Virus record (IMG/VR): IMGVR_UViG_3300009182_000308
Span: 1 to 24,509 of that record
Source of the DNA: a virus
Direction: 5' to 3' (one strand)
Length of the DNA: 24,509 bases
The notes beneath the pieces are model-generated. The model saw only the letters and a list, made by a program, of their open reading frames with translations. It was not told the DNA's origin and did not search any database. Below, piece after piece: positions 1-7,858 of this stretch. The position numbers and the translations under genes are program-made. Each line of letters opens with the position of its first letter. Within the stretch, counting starts at the first letter, position 1.

Positions 1-293
1 AGTGAAATAGCAAGATCTCTAGGGTTCAAATTGATAGCTGATTGGATTACGTTCATCCATTGTGGCTGGTCAACGCCACTAGCTTTTTTGATTGCGTCAG
101 CCGCCTCAAGACGGGCCTTGTCATCAGCTTGAGGATTTACACCTTTAATAATTGTTTCCGCTAAAGGCAAGTTTTTTTTATCGTAATCTTCGGCTAAACG
201 AGAAGAATAATAAGTTAACTCAGGACTTTGCTCATAACCCAAAAAGTCTTTTTGTGGAGCTTTAATTCCAACATTGTTTTCATCAGCCATCAT
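1..293 (-). CDS. Partial protein of unknown function, C-terminus beyond the left edge
   Basis: The reading frame starts at ATG 293 (or the adjacent ATG at 290) and runs open off the window edge, giving 97 residues that begin MMADENNVGIKAPQK. The visible part is hydrophilic and rich in charged residues and Ala, with no signal peptide or membrane segment. It overlaps the stop of the upstream 108-residue gene (ATGATG against TGA), so the two are probably translationally coupled. It is the last gene of the visible structural operon, downstream of the Gly-rich proteins. In short-tailed phages this position often holds a large internal virion or ejection protein, or a lysozyme-bearing one. That is inference from position only; I do not recognise the sequence. 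Confidence 0.7.
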   Translation of the reverse strand, partial: MMADENNVGIKAPQKDFLGYEQSPELTYYSSRLAEDYDKKNLPLAETIIKGVNPQADDKARLEAADAIKKASGVDQPQWMNVIQSAINLNPRDLAIS

Positions 294-616
294 TCAACTC
301 CGTAATGTTGTTTTACAGAATCAAGCAAATTGGGCACTTTTGTAGAAAGTGAAAATCCTTGATTTGTAGTTGGAGAAGCGCCAAATGGATTGGCTGGCGC
401 AACACCTAATCCTGATGGCATTTTATTAGGAGCAATCCCATAATCTACAGGTTTTACTTCTGTATCTGTTGGCAAATCTAAACCTGGGGGCGCAACTGCC
501 TGAGTCGGCGCAGGAAATGCTGAAATTTCCTCTGCAAACTTATCGCCCAAGCCTGCATACTTTTGCCAATTTCCGTATGAAGCTCCAATGCCGCCAAAAT
601 CTTTTGCAAAGTTCAT
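290..616 (-). CDS. Hypothetical phage protein (108 aa), Pro-rich
   Basis: I do not recognise this protein. It begins MNFAKDFGGIGASYGNWQKY, has a middle section rich in Pro, Ala, Thr and Gly (about residues 34-85) that is probably disordered, and ends in a short possible helix (LLDSVKQHYGVE). There is no signal peptide or membrane segment. An AAGGG motif about 8 bases before ATG 616 is a plausible ribosome binding site. It follows the 404-residue Gly/Ala/Gln-rich gene by 9 bases and overlaps the next gene by ATGA, so it belongs to the same transcript. A minor virion component is a reasonable guess from position. Confidence 0.7.
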   Translation of the reverse strand: MNFAKDFGGIGASYGNWQKYAGLGDKFAEEISAFPAPTQAVAPPGLDLPTDTEVKPVDYGIAPNKMPSGLGVAPANPFGASPTTNQGFSLSTKVPNLLDSVKQHYGVE

Positions 617-625
617 AAAAGACCC

Positions 626-1840
626 TTAACCAAACAAGCTCTTAGCACCTTGTGCAGAAACTCCAAAACCTTTGCTGCTACCAGTTTGACCTTGTGTGCC
701 AGAAAAGTTAGGCGTAGTGGATGCCTGTGGTGTGCCGTAAATTACAGAAGCATATTTAGCAAGCACATCTTGCGGTGTGCCAGCGTAGCCAATTCGAGCC
801 GCCGCAGCTTGATTTGCTGCATTCAAACCAGCAGCACCTTGCCCTGCTATGTTGCCGTACAAAGCACCAGCTTGCCCTGTTGCACCTTGACCAGCATTAA
901 GCAACTGACCATAAGCGTTTTGCGCCTGGTTAGAAGCGCCTTGGCCTGCATTCATGATGTTGCCATAAATGCCAGCAGCAGTATTTGCCCCTTGCTGACC
1001 AGCACCAAGCAGCCCTTGGTACAAAGAACCAGCTTGGCCCGTTGCATTTTGACCTGCACCCAACAATGCCTGACTAGCAGCCGCACGGTTAGATTCAATG
1101 CCTTGTTGAGTTTGAGCAGCAACAGTGCCTAAACGCTGATTGCTGAGTGATTGAAGGTTGGCCTGGGCCAAGGCAGCGCGAGATGATCCAAGGCCACCAG
1201 CAGCGCCGTAAGATGCGTTCTGTCCACCCATTGCTTCACGGGTCTGTTCCATTGCGGGTTGCAAGGCAGCATTGACCTGTTGTTGAGCGTATTGAGGGCT
1301 AAACAATTGAGCCAGTGAACTAGCACCAGCACCAGTTAGGTTTTGCCCCAAGCCTTGTTGATAGGCAGCAGTACTGCCAACGCCACCAGCACCTTGACCT
1401 TGCAAAGCAGTAGACAAACCAGCTTGCTGACCAGCAATGTTTGATGCGCCGCCCAAGCCCTGACCTGTTAAGCCCTGACCAAGACCTTGTTGATAGCCAG
1501 CCATGTTACTTAGGCCGCTTGCACCACCACCTGTTAGACCCTGACCAAGGCCACGTTGATAGTCGGCTGTAGATTGCTGCCCACCCATGCCTGCTTGATA
1601 AGCATTAGTGCCAATTTGTTGCTGCAATTGACCTGTCTGCGATGCAACATTGCTTGCTGTGTTTGCGGCAGCAGTGGCGCTAGGGTTTGTTTGCCCATAA
1701 GCTGTATTCGCCATGCCAATGGTATTTTGATAAGCAGGCAAAAACGTGCCCGTCAAAGCATCAGTTTGAGCTTTAAGTAATTGCGTCTGTTCAGGCGTTA
1801 ATGTTGCCTGCGAAGAACTAGAACCTTTTCCACCGCCCAT
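626..1840 (-). CDS. Gly/Ala/Gln-rich repeat protein, putative virion/ejection protein
   Basis: A 404-residue protein dominated by Gly, Ala, Gln, Ser and Asn. After a Gly/Ser start (MGGGKGSSSS) come a helical-looking stretch (15-80), four tandem 22-residue repeats of the YQQGLGQGLTG type (94-181), a more ordinary helical section (185-255) and four 18-residue repeats of the form LLxAGQxxxxQAxxLYGN (259-330, with a decayed fifth). The C-terminus has GYAGTPQDVLAKYASVIYGT. The start ATG directly abuts the preceding stop (TAAATG), with AAAGG in the end of the upstream gene. Both repeat lengths suit helical packing. Position after the tail genes suggests a virion protein delivered or exposed during DNA ejection, but I recognise no defined family. 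Confidence 0.85.
   Translation of the reverse strand: MGGGKGSSSSQATLTPEQTQLLKAQTDALTGTFLPAYQNTIGMANTAYGQTNPSATAAANTASNVASQTGQLQQQIGTNAYQAGMGGQQSTADYQRGLGQGLTGGGASGLSNMAGYQQGLGQGLTGQGLGGASNIAGQQAGLSTALQGQGAGGVGSTAAYQQGLGQNLTGAGASSLAQLFSPQYAQQQVNAALQPAMEQTREAMGGQNASYGAAGGLGSSRAALAQANLQSLSNQRLGTVAAQTQQGIESNRAAASQALLGAGQNATGQAGSLYQGLLGAGQQGANTAAGIYGNIMNAGQGASNQAQNAYGQLLNAGQGATGQAGALYGNIAGQGAAGLNAANQAAAARIGYAGTPQDVLAKYASVIYGTPQASTTPNFSGTQGQTGSSKGFGVSAQGAKSLFG
851..1066 (-). repeat. Four 18-codon tandem repeats inside the Gly/Ala/Gln-rich gene
   Basis: These encode residues 259-276, 277-294, 295-312 and 313-330 of the 404-residue protein. The unit reads approximately LLxAGQxxxxQAxxLYGN. Eighteen residues equal five alpha-helical turns, so every unit would present the same face if the segment is helical. 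A fifth, degenerate unit starts at IAGQGAAGLN. Confidence 0.85.
1298..1561 (-). repeat. Four 22-codon tandem repeats inside the Gly/Ala/Gln-rich gene
   Basis: These encode residues 94-115, 116-137, 138-159 and 160-181 of the 404-residue protein. Units 1, 2 and 4 share YQxGLGQxLTG at the start; unit 3 is the most divergent. The unit length is twice 11 residues, another helix-compatible period, although the high Gly content makes a stable helix uncertain. Confidence 0.85.
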
Positions 1841-2245
1841 TTAGTGACCTTTGCCTTTCCCAGACTGAGTCTGATTATTGCCATTATCCCACGGTTGAAT
1901 AGTATTTGAATAGGGGTTGGCTTGACCCATTCTTGGCTGTCCAGAAGTGGCTGCGTTTGTGCTGCCACCTTTGCCTTGATATTGTTGGGGATGACCATTA
2001 GGGCCGCCCATAGGAGCATCAAAACCCTCGCCGCCTTGTGGCACAACATTAGGATGATATTGTTGCAATTCAGGTTGCATCGGTTGGCCTAAATTAGGAT
2101 CACCATAATCACCCTGTGGTCGTAACCCTGTAGGTTGAGCCATACCTTTGCCGCCTTGCGGGTTAGATTGATATTGCTGTGAACCCTTGCCCCCAGGTTG
2201 TTGTTGGCTGATAGGTTGAGTTGATTGTGCTATTGGCATTCCCAT
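1841..2245 (-). CDS. Low-complexity Gln/Gly/Pro-rich protein (134 aa)
   Basis: The product is almost entirely low complexity: Gln, Gly, Pro, Asn and Ser, with recurring GGKG, GKGG and GKGKG motifs and repeated QQYxxxP segments (near residues 23, 62 and 87). It is probably intrinsically disordered, with no signal peptide or membrane segment. The next gene also starts with a GGGKG block, so the two may be functionally linked. The ribosome binding site AAGGA overlaps the stop region of the upstream chaperone gene (CAAGGATAAATCATG), and its own stop abuts the next start. I recognise no family. It is probably a minor or internal virion protein, from context only. Confidence 0.8.
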   Translation of the reverse strand: MGMPIAQSTQPISQQQPGGKGSQQYQSNPQGGKGMAQPTGLRPQGDYGDPNLGQPMQPELQQYHPNVVPQGGEGFDAPMGGPNGHPQQYQGKGGSTNAATSGQPRMGQANPYSNTIQPWDNGNNQTQSGKGKGH

Positions 2246-2248
2246 GAT

Positions 2249-2662
2249 TTATCCTTGTGGTGGCGTAGGCCAGATTACATTAAAAGGGTATCCTGATTGT
2301 GAAGTAATGTCACGCAATTCTTGACGGTAGACAGCCCATGCTTGTTGTTGTTCTGCTGTTAAAGGGTTGTTTGGAATTTGAGTCCAATCAGAGGCATACA
2401 AGAGTCTATCTCTTTTGTTAATTAAAATTGCATTTGCATTTTTTAAATCAATATCCCACTGATGAGTTAACCAATTAAAAAAAGAATATTCGTTAGGTTT
2501 TATTGGCAATTTAATTGCATTGTTATTTTGTATGTAATAGATAGAGTCATCATAATTGCCATTAATATATGATTCATTTTCTTTAATTTGTAAATCAATA
2601 TTAATTGTATTTACAACTCTTAATATTTGCCCTGTTAATTTATTAAAAATAGTGTAATTCAT
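2249..2662 (-). CDS. Tail fibre assembly chaperone-like protein (Phage_tail_APC type)
   Basis: A 137-residue protein whose C-terminal half carries the layout of phage tail assembly chaperones encoded next to fibre genes: RDRLLYASDWTQIPNNPLT, then an AWAVYRQELRDI helix and a final YPFNVIWPTPPQ (about residues 84-136). The N-terminal part (1-75) is beta-rich and AT-rich. Proteins of this type help fold or trimerise the distal part of the neighbouring fibre and may be absent from the mature virion. It follows the 946-residue tail gene with an ATGA overlap, which fits that role. The overlap sits on an A7 run (2662-2668), so a -1 slip at the end of the upstream gene would enter this frame. Confidence 0.82.
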   Translation of the reverse strand: MNYTIFNKLTGQILRVVNTINIDLQIKENESYINGNYDDSIYYIQNNNAIKLPIKPNEYSFFNWLTHQWDIDLKNANAILINKRDRLLYASDWTQIPNNPLTAEQQQAWAVYRQELRDITSQSGYPFNVIWPTPPQG

Positions 2663-5499
2663 TTTTTTAATTCCATAATAATAAGACTTCTGCTTTCTAC
2701 TGAAGAATATTTATTAATTGGACTATAATCAGGCGCATCATTACCAAGGATTCGTATTTGAAATTCATAAGTATGACTTCCTGATGTTGGAACATCGGTA
2801 ATTGGCCCAATAACTGCCTGAGTTACTGTATATCTATCAACGCCGTTTCCATAATTATTTGTATAAATTACAGTTGAAGAATCTTTTAAAATTCTTGAAA
2901 GGCCAGTTCTTCCGGATGACGGTTGGTCAACACTGTCACCAAGATATACTTGTGCAGTTCCCCAAATAACTAAAGTTTTTCCCAGGGCATTAATTGATGC
3001 CGTTTGAATAGTTGTCCATCCAGTTCCTACGTTTGTTTGATCTATATATAAATAGGATGTGCTATAAGCGGCAACCGTGTTTGTAACTGCGTTGTTATTA
3101 ATATTATCAGTGGCAACCACATTGCCATTCAACGTCATTTGTGTTCCGTTAAAAGAAATATTTGTAGAGGCGTTTCCTAATGCCAGAGTGCCATTTCCAT
3201 TAAGAATTCCACCAGCACCCGTCATGGTTGTGCCAGATACTGCTGCCGTACCTACCTTAATATTTTTGGAAGCGCTAACAGTAATAGATGACAGTTCGTT
3301 TGCAGTAATGGTGTTTGCAGCAATCTGTCCAGCAGTAATAGTATTTGCAGCAATCTTAGAAGCATCAATAGTATTTGCGCCAATATTGCCTGCCGTTAAT
3401 ACGCCAATTTGAGCCGTACCAATAGCAGCACCAGCTATATAAGTTGTAGCATTCGCAGAAGTAATTTGACTAAGTGTTGCAAAAGAACCAGCGCCAAGGC
3501 CAGTCAAAGAAACAGCACCAGTTCCTGCGCCAGACAATGTTCCGTTTGCATTAATAGAAATTGCATTATTTGCAACAGCAGTTCCAGAACCTGTGCCAAT
3601 TCCTGAAATTGTCCCGCCTGAAATTGTTATGTTGCTATTAAGCCATCCAGAAGAAGCTGTAATTCTGCTGTAATCTAAATTTTGACCAGAAGACAAAATA
3701 ATGTTGCCACTGTTGTCACGAACAGTTAAATTTCTAGTTAATACATTATCTGCGCTCAACAGGGTAGTCACCATTTTGTCAGCAGTAATTGTATTTTGAA
3801 CAATTAAACTGCCAGTGATATAAGTTGTTTGCAATATCCAGCTAGTGACATATCTATAAACAATTGCGTTATTGCTATTGTTGTAAGACACAGTAACAAT
3901 GTCACCCGCCACAGGAGTCCTGCCAATTGCAGCAGTTACTTCTGCGTCAGTTGGGGCAGAGCTGTCGTTAGCCGCACGAGTTACAAGAAATGTTGCAGAA
4001 CCATTAGACCCATTTGCTCCATTATTTCCATTAGCGCCGTTATATCCATTAAATGCAACTGCACGAATTGGATAAGATGTATTTGTCCAATCAAGTGTAG
4101 ATGTTGTTACTGTTGCAACTTCATTTAGCGGAATAGTGATGCTCCACAGATAGTTGCCTGCTGTAGTGTTGCTAGGAGCCTGCGTATACCATCCAGAAGG
4201 CGCTGTATATGCTCCAGTAGACCAAGTATAGGTAGATGTGGTTGTTGGCCTTGTAGGGGGCGTAGAAGAACCCGTCCACTGAAAGATTGTCGGAAATGCC
4301 GACATAACCCCATTAGCACCTGCCTGACCAGTAGCCCCGTTATAGGTAATCGGCATCACCATTGTCTTGCTGATAGTAGAAGACAGATTAGAGCCGTTAA
4401 CAGTCAATGTAACTGTGACGTTTGTTGCAGAACTAGTTGGAGTAACAACAACAGAAGCAGTTGATGCGCTTGTTGGGGTAGCCCCAGAAATAACCCAACT
4501 ATATGTTGGCGCAGTTACGTTTGTGGTGATTGCTGTTAGTGTTGCAGATGCGGGGGTGTAAGCGCCACCAGAGTTTTGAACAAAACCTGTGTATCCACTA
4601 ATATCAATTGTTGGGCCAGCAGAACCTGTTGCACCAGTGGCTCCAGGATCCACAAACACCAACTGAACAGTAGCCGTACCTGCTTGAGTAACAACTCCCA
4701 AGCTATTCTTGTATCGCACAGGAACAGTAATGTAAGCAGGACTGGATGACATTGCCGTAGGTGCAGGCCATTGTGCGTAATCACCAGCATCAGTTGGATT
4801 GCCAATTGTGATGTTGGTCAAAGAAATATCAGCATATCCGGTGGTTGAACTATTGCCAATACGCCATGAATTATTTACAAATGCTGCGTTTGTATCTGTT
4901 TGTGCATTAGTAAAAGCAACAACAGCACCTTTGTCTGTTGCATACATTACAGGAATAATGTTCGTAAAAACAGGAGTTACACCACCTGTGCGCGGAACCT
5001 GAAGAATTGATGGAGTGAAATAAGGAAAAAAAGCTTCAGCAATAACAGGAATGTTTCCTGATGTAACCACATCTAAGTCAATTGCAGATCCCGGGTCAAC
5101 TACCCATCCCGTGTCAGGAGCATTTACAGAAGCAGCAAATTGAATTTGCCTGCCGCCAGTGGCTATATACCAAAGCGATTTAGTGCCACCAAAACCCCCA
5201 GAAACTGCATTCCAAATATAGTCAGCAGGGTTTGATGATTCAGTAGAGGAATTATTATTTCTGATGCCAAAATACAAATGCGAGGCAGGAATGTCGGAAA
5301 AGTTTACAGTTCCATCAAAACTGTCTGCATATTTAATTGAAATATATTTATACAAATAACCAGTTACTTGTCCAGTAGGTCCAGTAATTTGTCCTGTACT
5401 TGAACTTGCAGTGACACTTCCTCCATAGTTTGCAAGCAAATAGTTAATTGCTTCCGAAACTTCAGAAATATCTGGACTTGAATCTAAAGCGAATGGCAT
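2659..5499 (-). CDS. Large tail/receptor-binding protein with collagen-like linkers and gpJ-like C-terminal fibre repeats
   Basis: A 946-residue mosaic. Residues 1-35 are a short helical head; 50-146 form a beta domain (YLYKYISIKYAD to IDLDVVT) of a type I associate with phage tail proteins. Collagen-like Gly-X-Y linkers occur at about 287-297, 387-398 and 484-500. Residues 300-385 look Ig-like, and 403-478 match the module also found in the 1060- and 148-residue tail proteins. Residues 570-800 resemble the C-terminal fibre of lambda-type host-specificity proteins (TADKMVTTLLSADN, then ten-residue ANTITA repeats). A final beta domain (810-946) probably binds the receptor. The start overlaps the previous stop (TAATG) with GAGG upstream; the end overlaps the chaperone gene. 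I infer host recognition. The exact virion position is uncertain. Confidence 0.85.
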   Translation of the reverse strand: MPFALDSSPDISEVSEAINYLLANYGGSVTASSSTGQITGPTGQVTGYLYKYISIKYADSFDGTVNFSDIPASHLYFGIRNNNSSTESSNPADYIWNAVSGGFGGTKSLWYIATGGRQIQFAASVNAPDTGWVVDPGSAIDLDVVTSGNIPVIAEAFFPYFTPSILQVPRTGGVTPVFTNIIPVMYATDKGAVVAFTNAQTDTNAAFVNNSWRIGNSSTTGYADISLTNITIGNPTDAGDYAQWPAPTAMSSSPAYITVPVRYKNSLGVVTQAGTATVQLVFVDPGATGATGSAGPTIDISGYTGFVQNSGGAYTPASATLTAITTNVTAPTYSWVISGATPTSASTASVVVTPTSSATNVTVTLTVNGSNLSSTISKTMVMPITYNGATGQAGANGVMSAFPTIFQWTGSSTPPTRPTTTSTYTWSTGAYTAPSGWYTQAPSNTTAGNYLWSITIPLNEVATVTTSTLDWTNTSYPIRAVAFNGYNGANGNNGANGSNGSATFLVTRAANDSSAPTDAEVTAAIGRTPVAGDIVTVSYNNSNNAIVYRYVTSWILQTTYITGSLIVQNTITADKMVTTLLSADNVLTRNLTVRDNSGNIILSSGQNLDYSRITASSGWLNSNITISGGTISGIGTGSGTAVANNAISINANGTLSGAGTGAVSLTGLGAGSFATLSQITSANATTYIAGAAIGTAQIGVLTAGNIGANTIDASKIAANTITAGQIAANTITANELSSITVSASKNIKVGTAAVSGTTMTGAGGILNGNGTLALGNASTNISFNGTQMTLNGNVVATDNINNNAVTNTVAAYSTSYLYIDQTNVGTGWTTIQTASINALGKTLVIWGTAQVYLGDSVDQPSSGRTGLSRILKDSSTVIYTNNYGNGVDRYTVTQAVIGPITDVPTSGSHTYEFQIRILGNDAPDYSPINKYSSVESRSLIIMELKK
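3302..3391 (-). repeat. Three tandem 30-bp repeats coding for a fibre shaft
   Basis: Three 30-base units, at 3302-3331, 3332-3361 and 3362-3391, encode the ten-residue units GNIGANTIDA, SKIAANTITA and GQIAANTITA (in a slightly shifted register) in the 946-residue tail protein. Such decapeptides resemble trimeric beta-shaft repeats in tail-tip proteins. The near-identical DNA could change copy number by slippage. Confidence 0.8.
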
Positions 5500-7112
5500 T
5501 AGAAGGCATCCTCAACAATAGTGGTCTGCCAATTAATAGCAGTTAAATTCCAAGTGTCCGTATTATCGTTTGATTCTGCTTTTACAGATACAGTTCTAAC
5601 GACATTTTGCTGGGTTGTTACCCAAGGCGTATCGGTAGATATAAGCGTTGTTCCTGTTTGCCCATAAGTTGCAGACTGAGCAGTTGAGTTTGCGCCGCCA
5701 ACAGTAATGTTTATTTTTCCTGTGCCAGAAATTTCAGGCAAAAGTCTGTGGACATAAACTCTAGAGCTAAAAGGCACTGGGCCTTGTGATGTTTGCATAA
5801 CCATGTTGTTACGTTCAAACAATGCAGGTATCGCAGCATTGTTAATGAATGAATTGCCAACAGCAGTCTGTACAAGCTTTTTAGACGTTCCAGACGCTTG
5901 GGCATAGGTTATTACCCTAGATGCCAAATTAAAGGCCCCTGAGACTACTTTAGGGCCTTCTGTGCCCATGCAAGCGTTCTGTATGTCTTTGGGTGCGTTC
6001 CAGATGTTTAGATCATAGCGATAGGCCAACATCTTGTTGCACCAACCACTAGAGTTCAAATCAGGGTAATAAATCTCAATCTGATATTTTTGCGTATTGT
6101 TCACCATGAAAATACGACCGTAATATGTTGGATTTAAGTTGCCAAAAAAGTAATCTTTAACTCGTTGGTTGCCAATAGAAGTAAAGTTTGCGCCATCAAA
6201 TACCCAAATGTCACGAGCATCAATGCCGTAAACATTGGCGTCTGTATTTGTCCAACAGTTGTTGTTTAAAAGGCCACGGCCTTGGTTAAGAAGGCGAACA
6301 CCAAAAATAGGAGCTGTGCTGTTTTGATAAGCAATAGGAGAAAAAACTACAGTATCCCAATATGAGCAAACATAAAAGTTGCCACCCAAAAAGAAACCGT
6401 CAATCAAAGGCCCACGAACAGGAACTTCTTGTTCGTTAGCTACGTTAGACAAAGTAGGAACCCAGCTATTTGGAACACCTGTATTTGCAAATGCTTGTGA
6501 CCAACGAACGGTGGTTGGGTAGTTGTAATCAATGCCGCCAGATGTTTTTGTAATGTTGCCTGCAATCAAAATATTGCCTACGTTTGGCGAACAATAATTT
6601 CTGACAAAACCAGCAACAGTTTTTGTAACTCCAACATCGTAATTCCATACAGAATTTGAAGTTACGGTAATTTCAGTATTTGTTGGCAAAAAATACATTG
6701 GGTTAGAAATGCCGTCATTAATAAAAAAGACGTTTCCTACCCAAGAAGTTGTGATGTTTATGTCTTCTGTGTAATTTGGCAAGGTTACAGAAGGGTTGCC
6801 TCCTACACCAGGAGTAATGTTACTAACGCCAGAAGTGCTTACAGAATACCAGCGACCATTATTTGATGTATCGCGGGTGGCAACGATGTAAACCCATGTA
6901 GTTTCGTTGCGAAAACCGCCTTCCATAAAAATGGCTTGGTTAGGAACAGCAGTTAATATTTCTTGATCGCCAAAGATCTTTTTAATTCCGCGAACGTCTG
7001 TTTCCACGTTTAACCCAGAGTTGTACTCAGCAGGGCCTAAAGCATTGCTGGGAACGTCAGGCGTAAAACTCATGCCGACAAAAGGGGTTCTAATACGGGA
7101 AAAGTCGCTCAT
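5499..7112 (-). CDS. Putative tail accessory / DNA stabilisation protein (P22 gp10-like)
   Basis: A 537-residue protein with many short beta segments and Gly/aromatic turns, as in a beta-propeller. Features include VPVRGPLIDGFFLGGNFYVC (about residues 230-249), RLLNQGRGLLNNNCW, DARDIWVFDGANF, QRVKDYFFGNL and KYQIEIYYPDLNSSGWCNK. This pattern fits the packaged-DNA stabilisation proteins that close the portal channel in P22-like phages (P22 gp10 is 472 residues). The N-terminus (MSDFSRIRTPFVGMSF) has no signal peptide. AAAGG lies 6 bases before the ATG, and the gene ends in a TAATG overlap with the 946-residue tail gene. The assignment rests on overall appearance and on a genome whose portal is P22-like, so it is moderate. 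Confidence 0.65.
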   Translation of the reverse strand: MSDFSRIRTPFVGMSFTPDVPSNALGPAEYNSGLNVETDVRGIKKIFGDQEILTAVPNQAIFMEGGFRNETTWVYIVATRDTSNNGRWYSVSTSGVSNITPGVGGNPSVTLPNYTEDINITTSWVGNVFFINDGISNPMYFLPTNTEITVTSNSVWNYDVGVTKTVAGFVRNYCSPNVGNILIAGNITKTSGGIDYNYPTTVRWSQAFANTGVPNSWVPTLSNVANEQEVPVRGPLIDGFFLGGNFYVCSYWDTVVFSPIAYQNSTAPIFGVRLLNQGRGLLNNNCWTNTDANVYGIDARDIWVFDGANFTSIGNQRVKDYFFGNLNPTYYGRIFMVNNTQKYQIEIYYPDLNSSGWCNKMLAYRYDLNIWNAPKDIQNACMGTEGPKVVSGAFNLASRVITYAQASGTSKKLVQTAVGNSFINNAAIPALFERNNMVMQTSQGPVPFSSRVYVHRLLPEISGTGKINITVGGANSTAQSATYGQTGTTLISTDTPWVTTQQNVVRTVSVKAESNDNTDTWNLTAINWQTTIVEDAF

Positions 7113-7124
7113 AATTAACCTTTA

Positions 7125-7571
7125 TTAAACGATTCTTAAAAAACCGTTTGTATCTTTCCATATACTTCCAGATGTTAACCCAGAAGCGGATGTTGGCAAA
7201 TTATTAAATTTAACCGAATTTGATGTTGTCAAGCTTGTAACATTTGCCGTTCCTCCAGACACGTTTGTGGCTGTATTGCCAGCAAATTGGCCTGGAGTTG
7301 ACCAAACTAAAGCATTTGTATTTTTTGAGTTTACATTTGCAATAGAAACCCAAACAAGTGTTGATGGATTAACTGGAGGATCAGATGACCAGCCAGTTGG
7401 AGCCGTTCCCGAATTGGTTGTAAAACTCCAAGAGCCTCCTGTTGGAGTGGCTGGTTGGGCAGAAGAAACTTGGAAAACAAACCATTCAAAATAAGTCCCG
7501 CCAAAAGTTGAAGAACTTCCGTACAAACCTACAGAATCGCTACTGCCTCTGTAATATGGACCCATTGTCAT
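7125..7571 (-). CDS. Small tail protein sharing the N-terminal module of the long fibre
   Basis: A 148-residue protein. Residues about 20-93 closely match residues about 30-103 of the 1060-residue fibre: TYFEWFVFQ against TYFEWFIFQ, PATPTGGSWSFTTNSGTAPT against PATPTGGSWNFVTNVGTAPT, then GWSSDPPV and an LVWVSI/TVWASI strand. After this module come a Ser/Thr-rich spacer and a C-terminal GSIWKDTNGFLRIV, a motif often ending phage fibre domains. It is thus a minimal fibre: attachment-type module plus a short tip. The ribosome binding site is fused to the upstream stop (TAAGGA, then 5 bases to the ATG). It is probably a second fibre, a decoy or a cap on the same tail site. Confidence 0.8.
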   Translation of the reverse strand: MTMGPYYRGSSDSVGLYGSSSTFGGTYFEWFVFQVSSAQPATPTGGSWSFTTNSGTAPTGWSSDPPVNPSTLVWVSIANVNSKNTNALVWSTPGQFAGNTATNVSGGTANVTSLTTSNSVKFNNLPTSASGLTSGSIWKDTNGFLRIV

Positions 7572-7580
7572 AGTATTTCC

Positions 7581-7850
7581 TTATGCGTCTTGTGCGCCGT
7601 CAAATTCAGGCTTTTGCTTAATGATTGCGTACAGTGCGGCGCGGTCTGCACCTGCAACATACTCATCGCCAGCAATCTGCACCTTGCCTGCGCTCAGCGG
7701 CTGTTTGCCAGCATCACGGGCTTCTTTGCTTGCGTAGCCGTAAAAAGTTACTTCAGCGCCTTTGCCTTTGAAATCTTCTTGAACTGCGCCGATGTTCCAG
7801 TATTGAGCTGGAATTCCGTAATCTGTATCGATTGATTTGATGAGTGCCAT
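7581..7850 (-). CDS. Small conserved-looking phage tail-region protein (89 aa)
   Basis: An 89-residue mixed alpha/beta protein beginning MALIKSIDTDYGIPAQYWNI, with AEVTFYGYASKEARDAGKQP in the middle and a C-terminal helix (YAIIKQKPEFDGA). There is no membrane segment. The pattern of two beta strands followed by YASKEARDAGKQP recalls small proteins encoded among tail fibre genes in phages, whose function is generally unknown. Composition is less AT-rich and more charged than the adhesin just upstream. The ribosome binding site is fused to the upstream stop (TTTTAAGGATAAACATG). Its position between two fibre-type genes suggests a small tail or fibre-associated component. Confidence 0.75.
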   Translation of the reverse strand: MALIKSIDTDYGIPAQYWNIGAVQEDFKGKGAEVTFYGYASKEARDAGKQPLSAGKVQIAGDEYVAGADRAALYAIIKQKPEFDGAQDA

Positions 7851-7858
7851 GTTTATCC

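Noticed and set aside
851-1561. CRISPR array
   Set aside because: The repeats are in-frame coding repeats that translate to a coherent protein, without invariant repeats separated by unique spacers.
1129-2049. Alternative minus-strand frames (1129-1332, 1534-1719, 1798-2049) inside the repeat genes
   Set aside because: They are off-frame reads of repetitive Gly/Gln codons, with no binding sites and overlapping better-supported genes.
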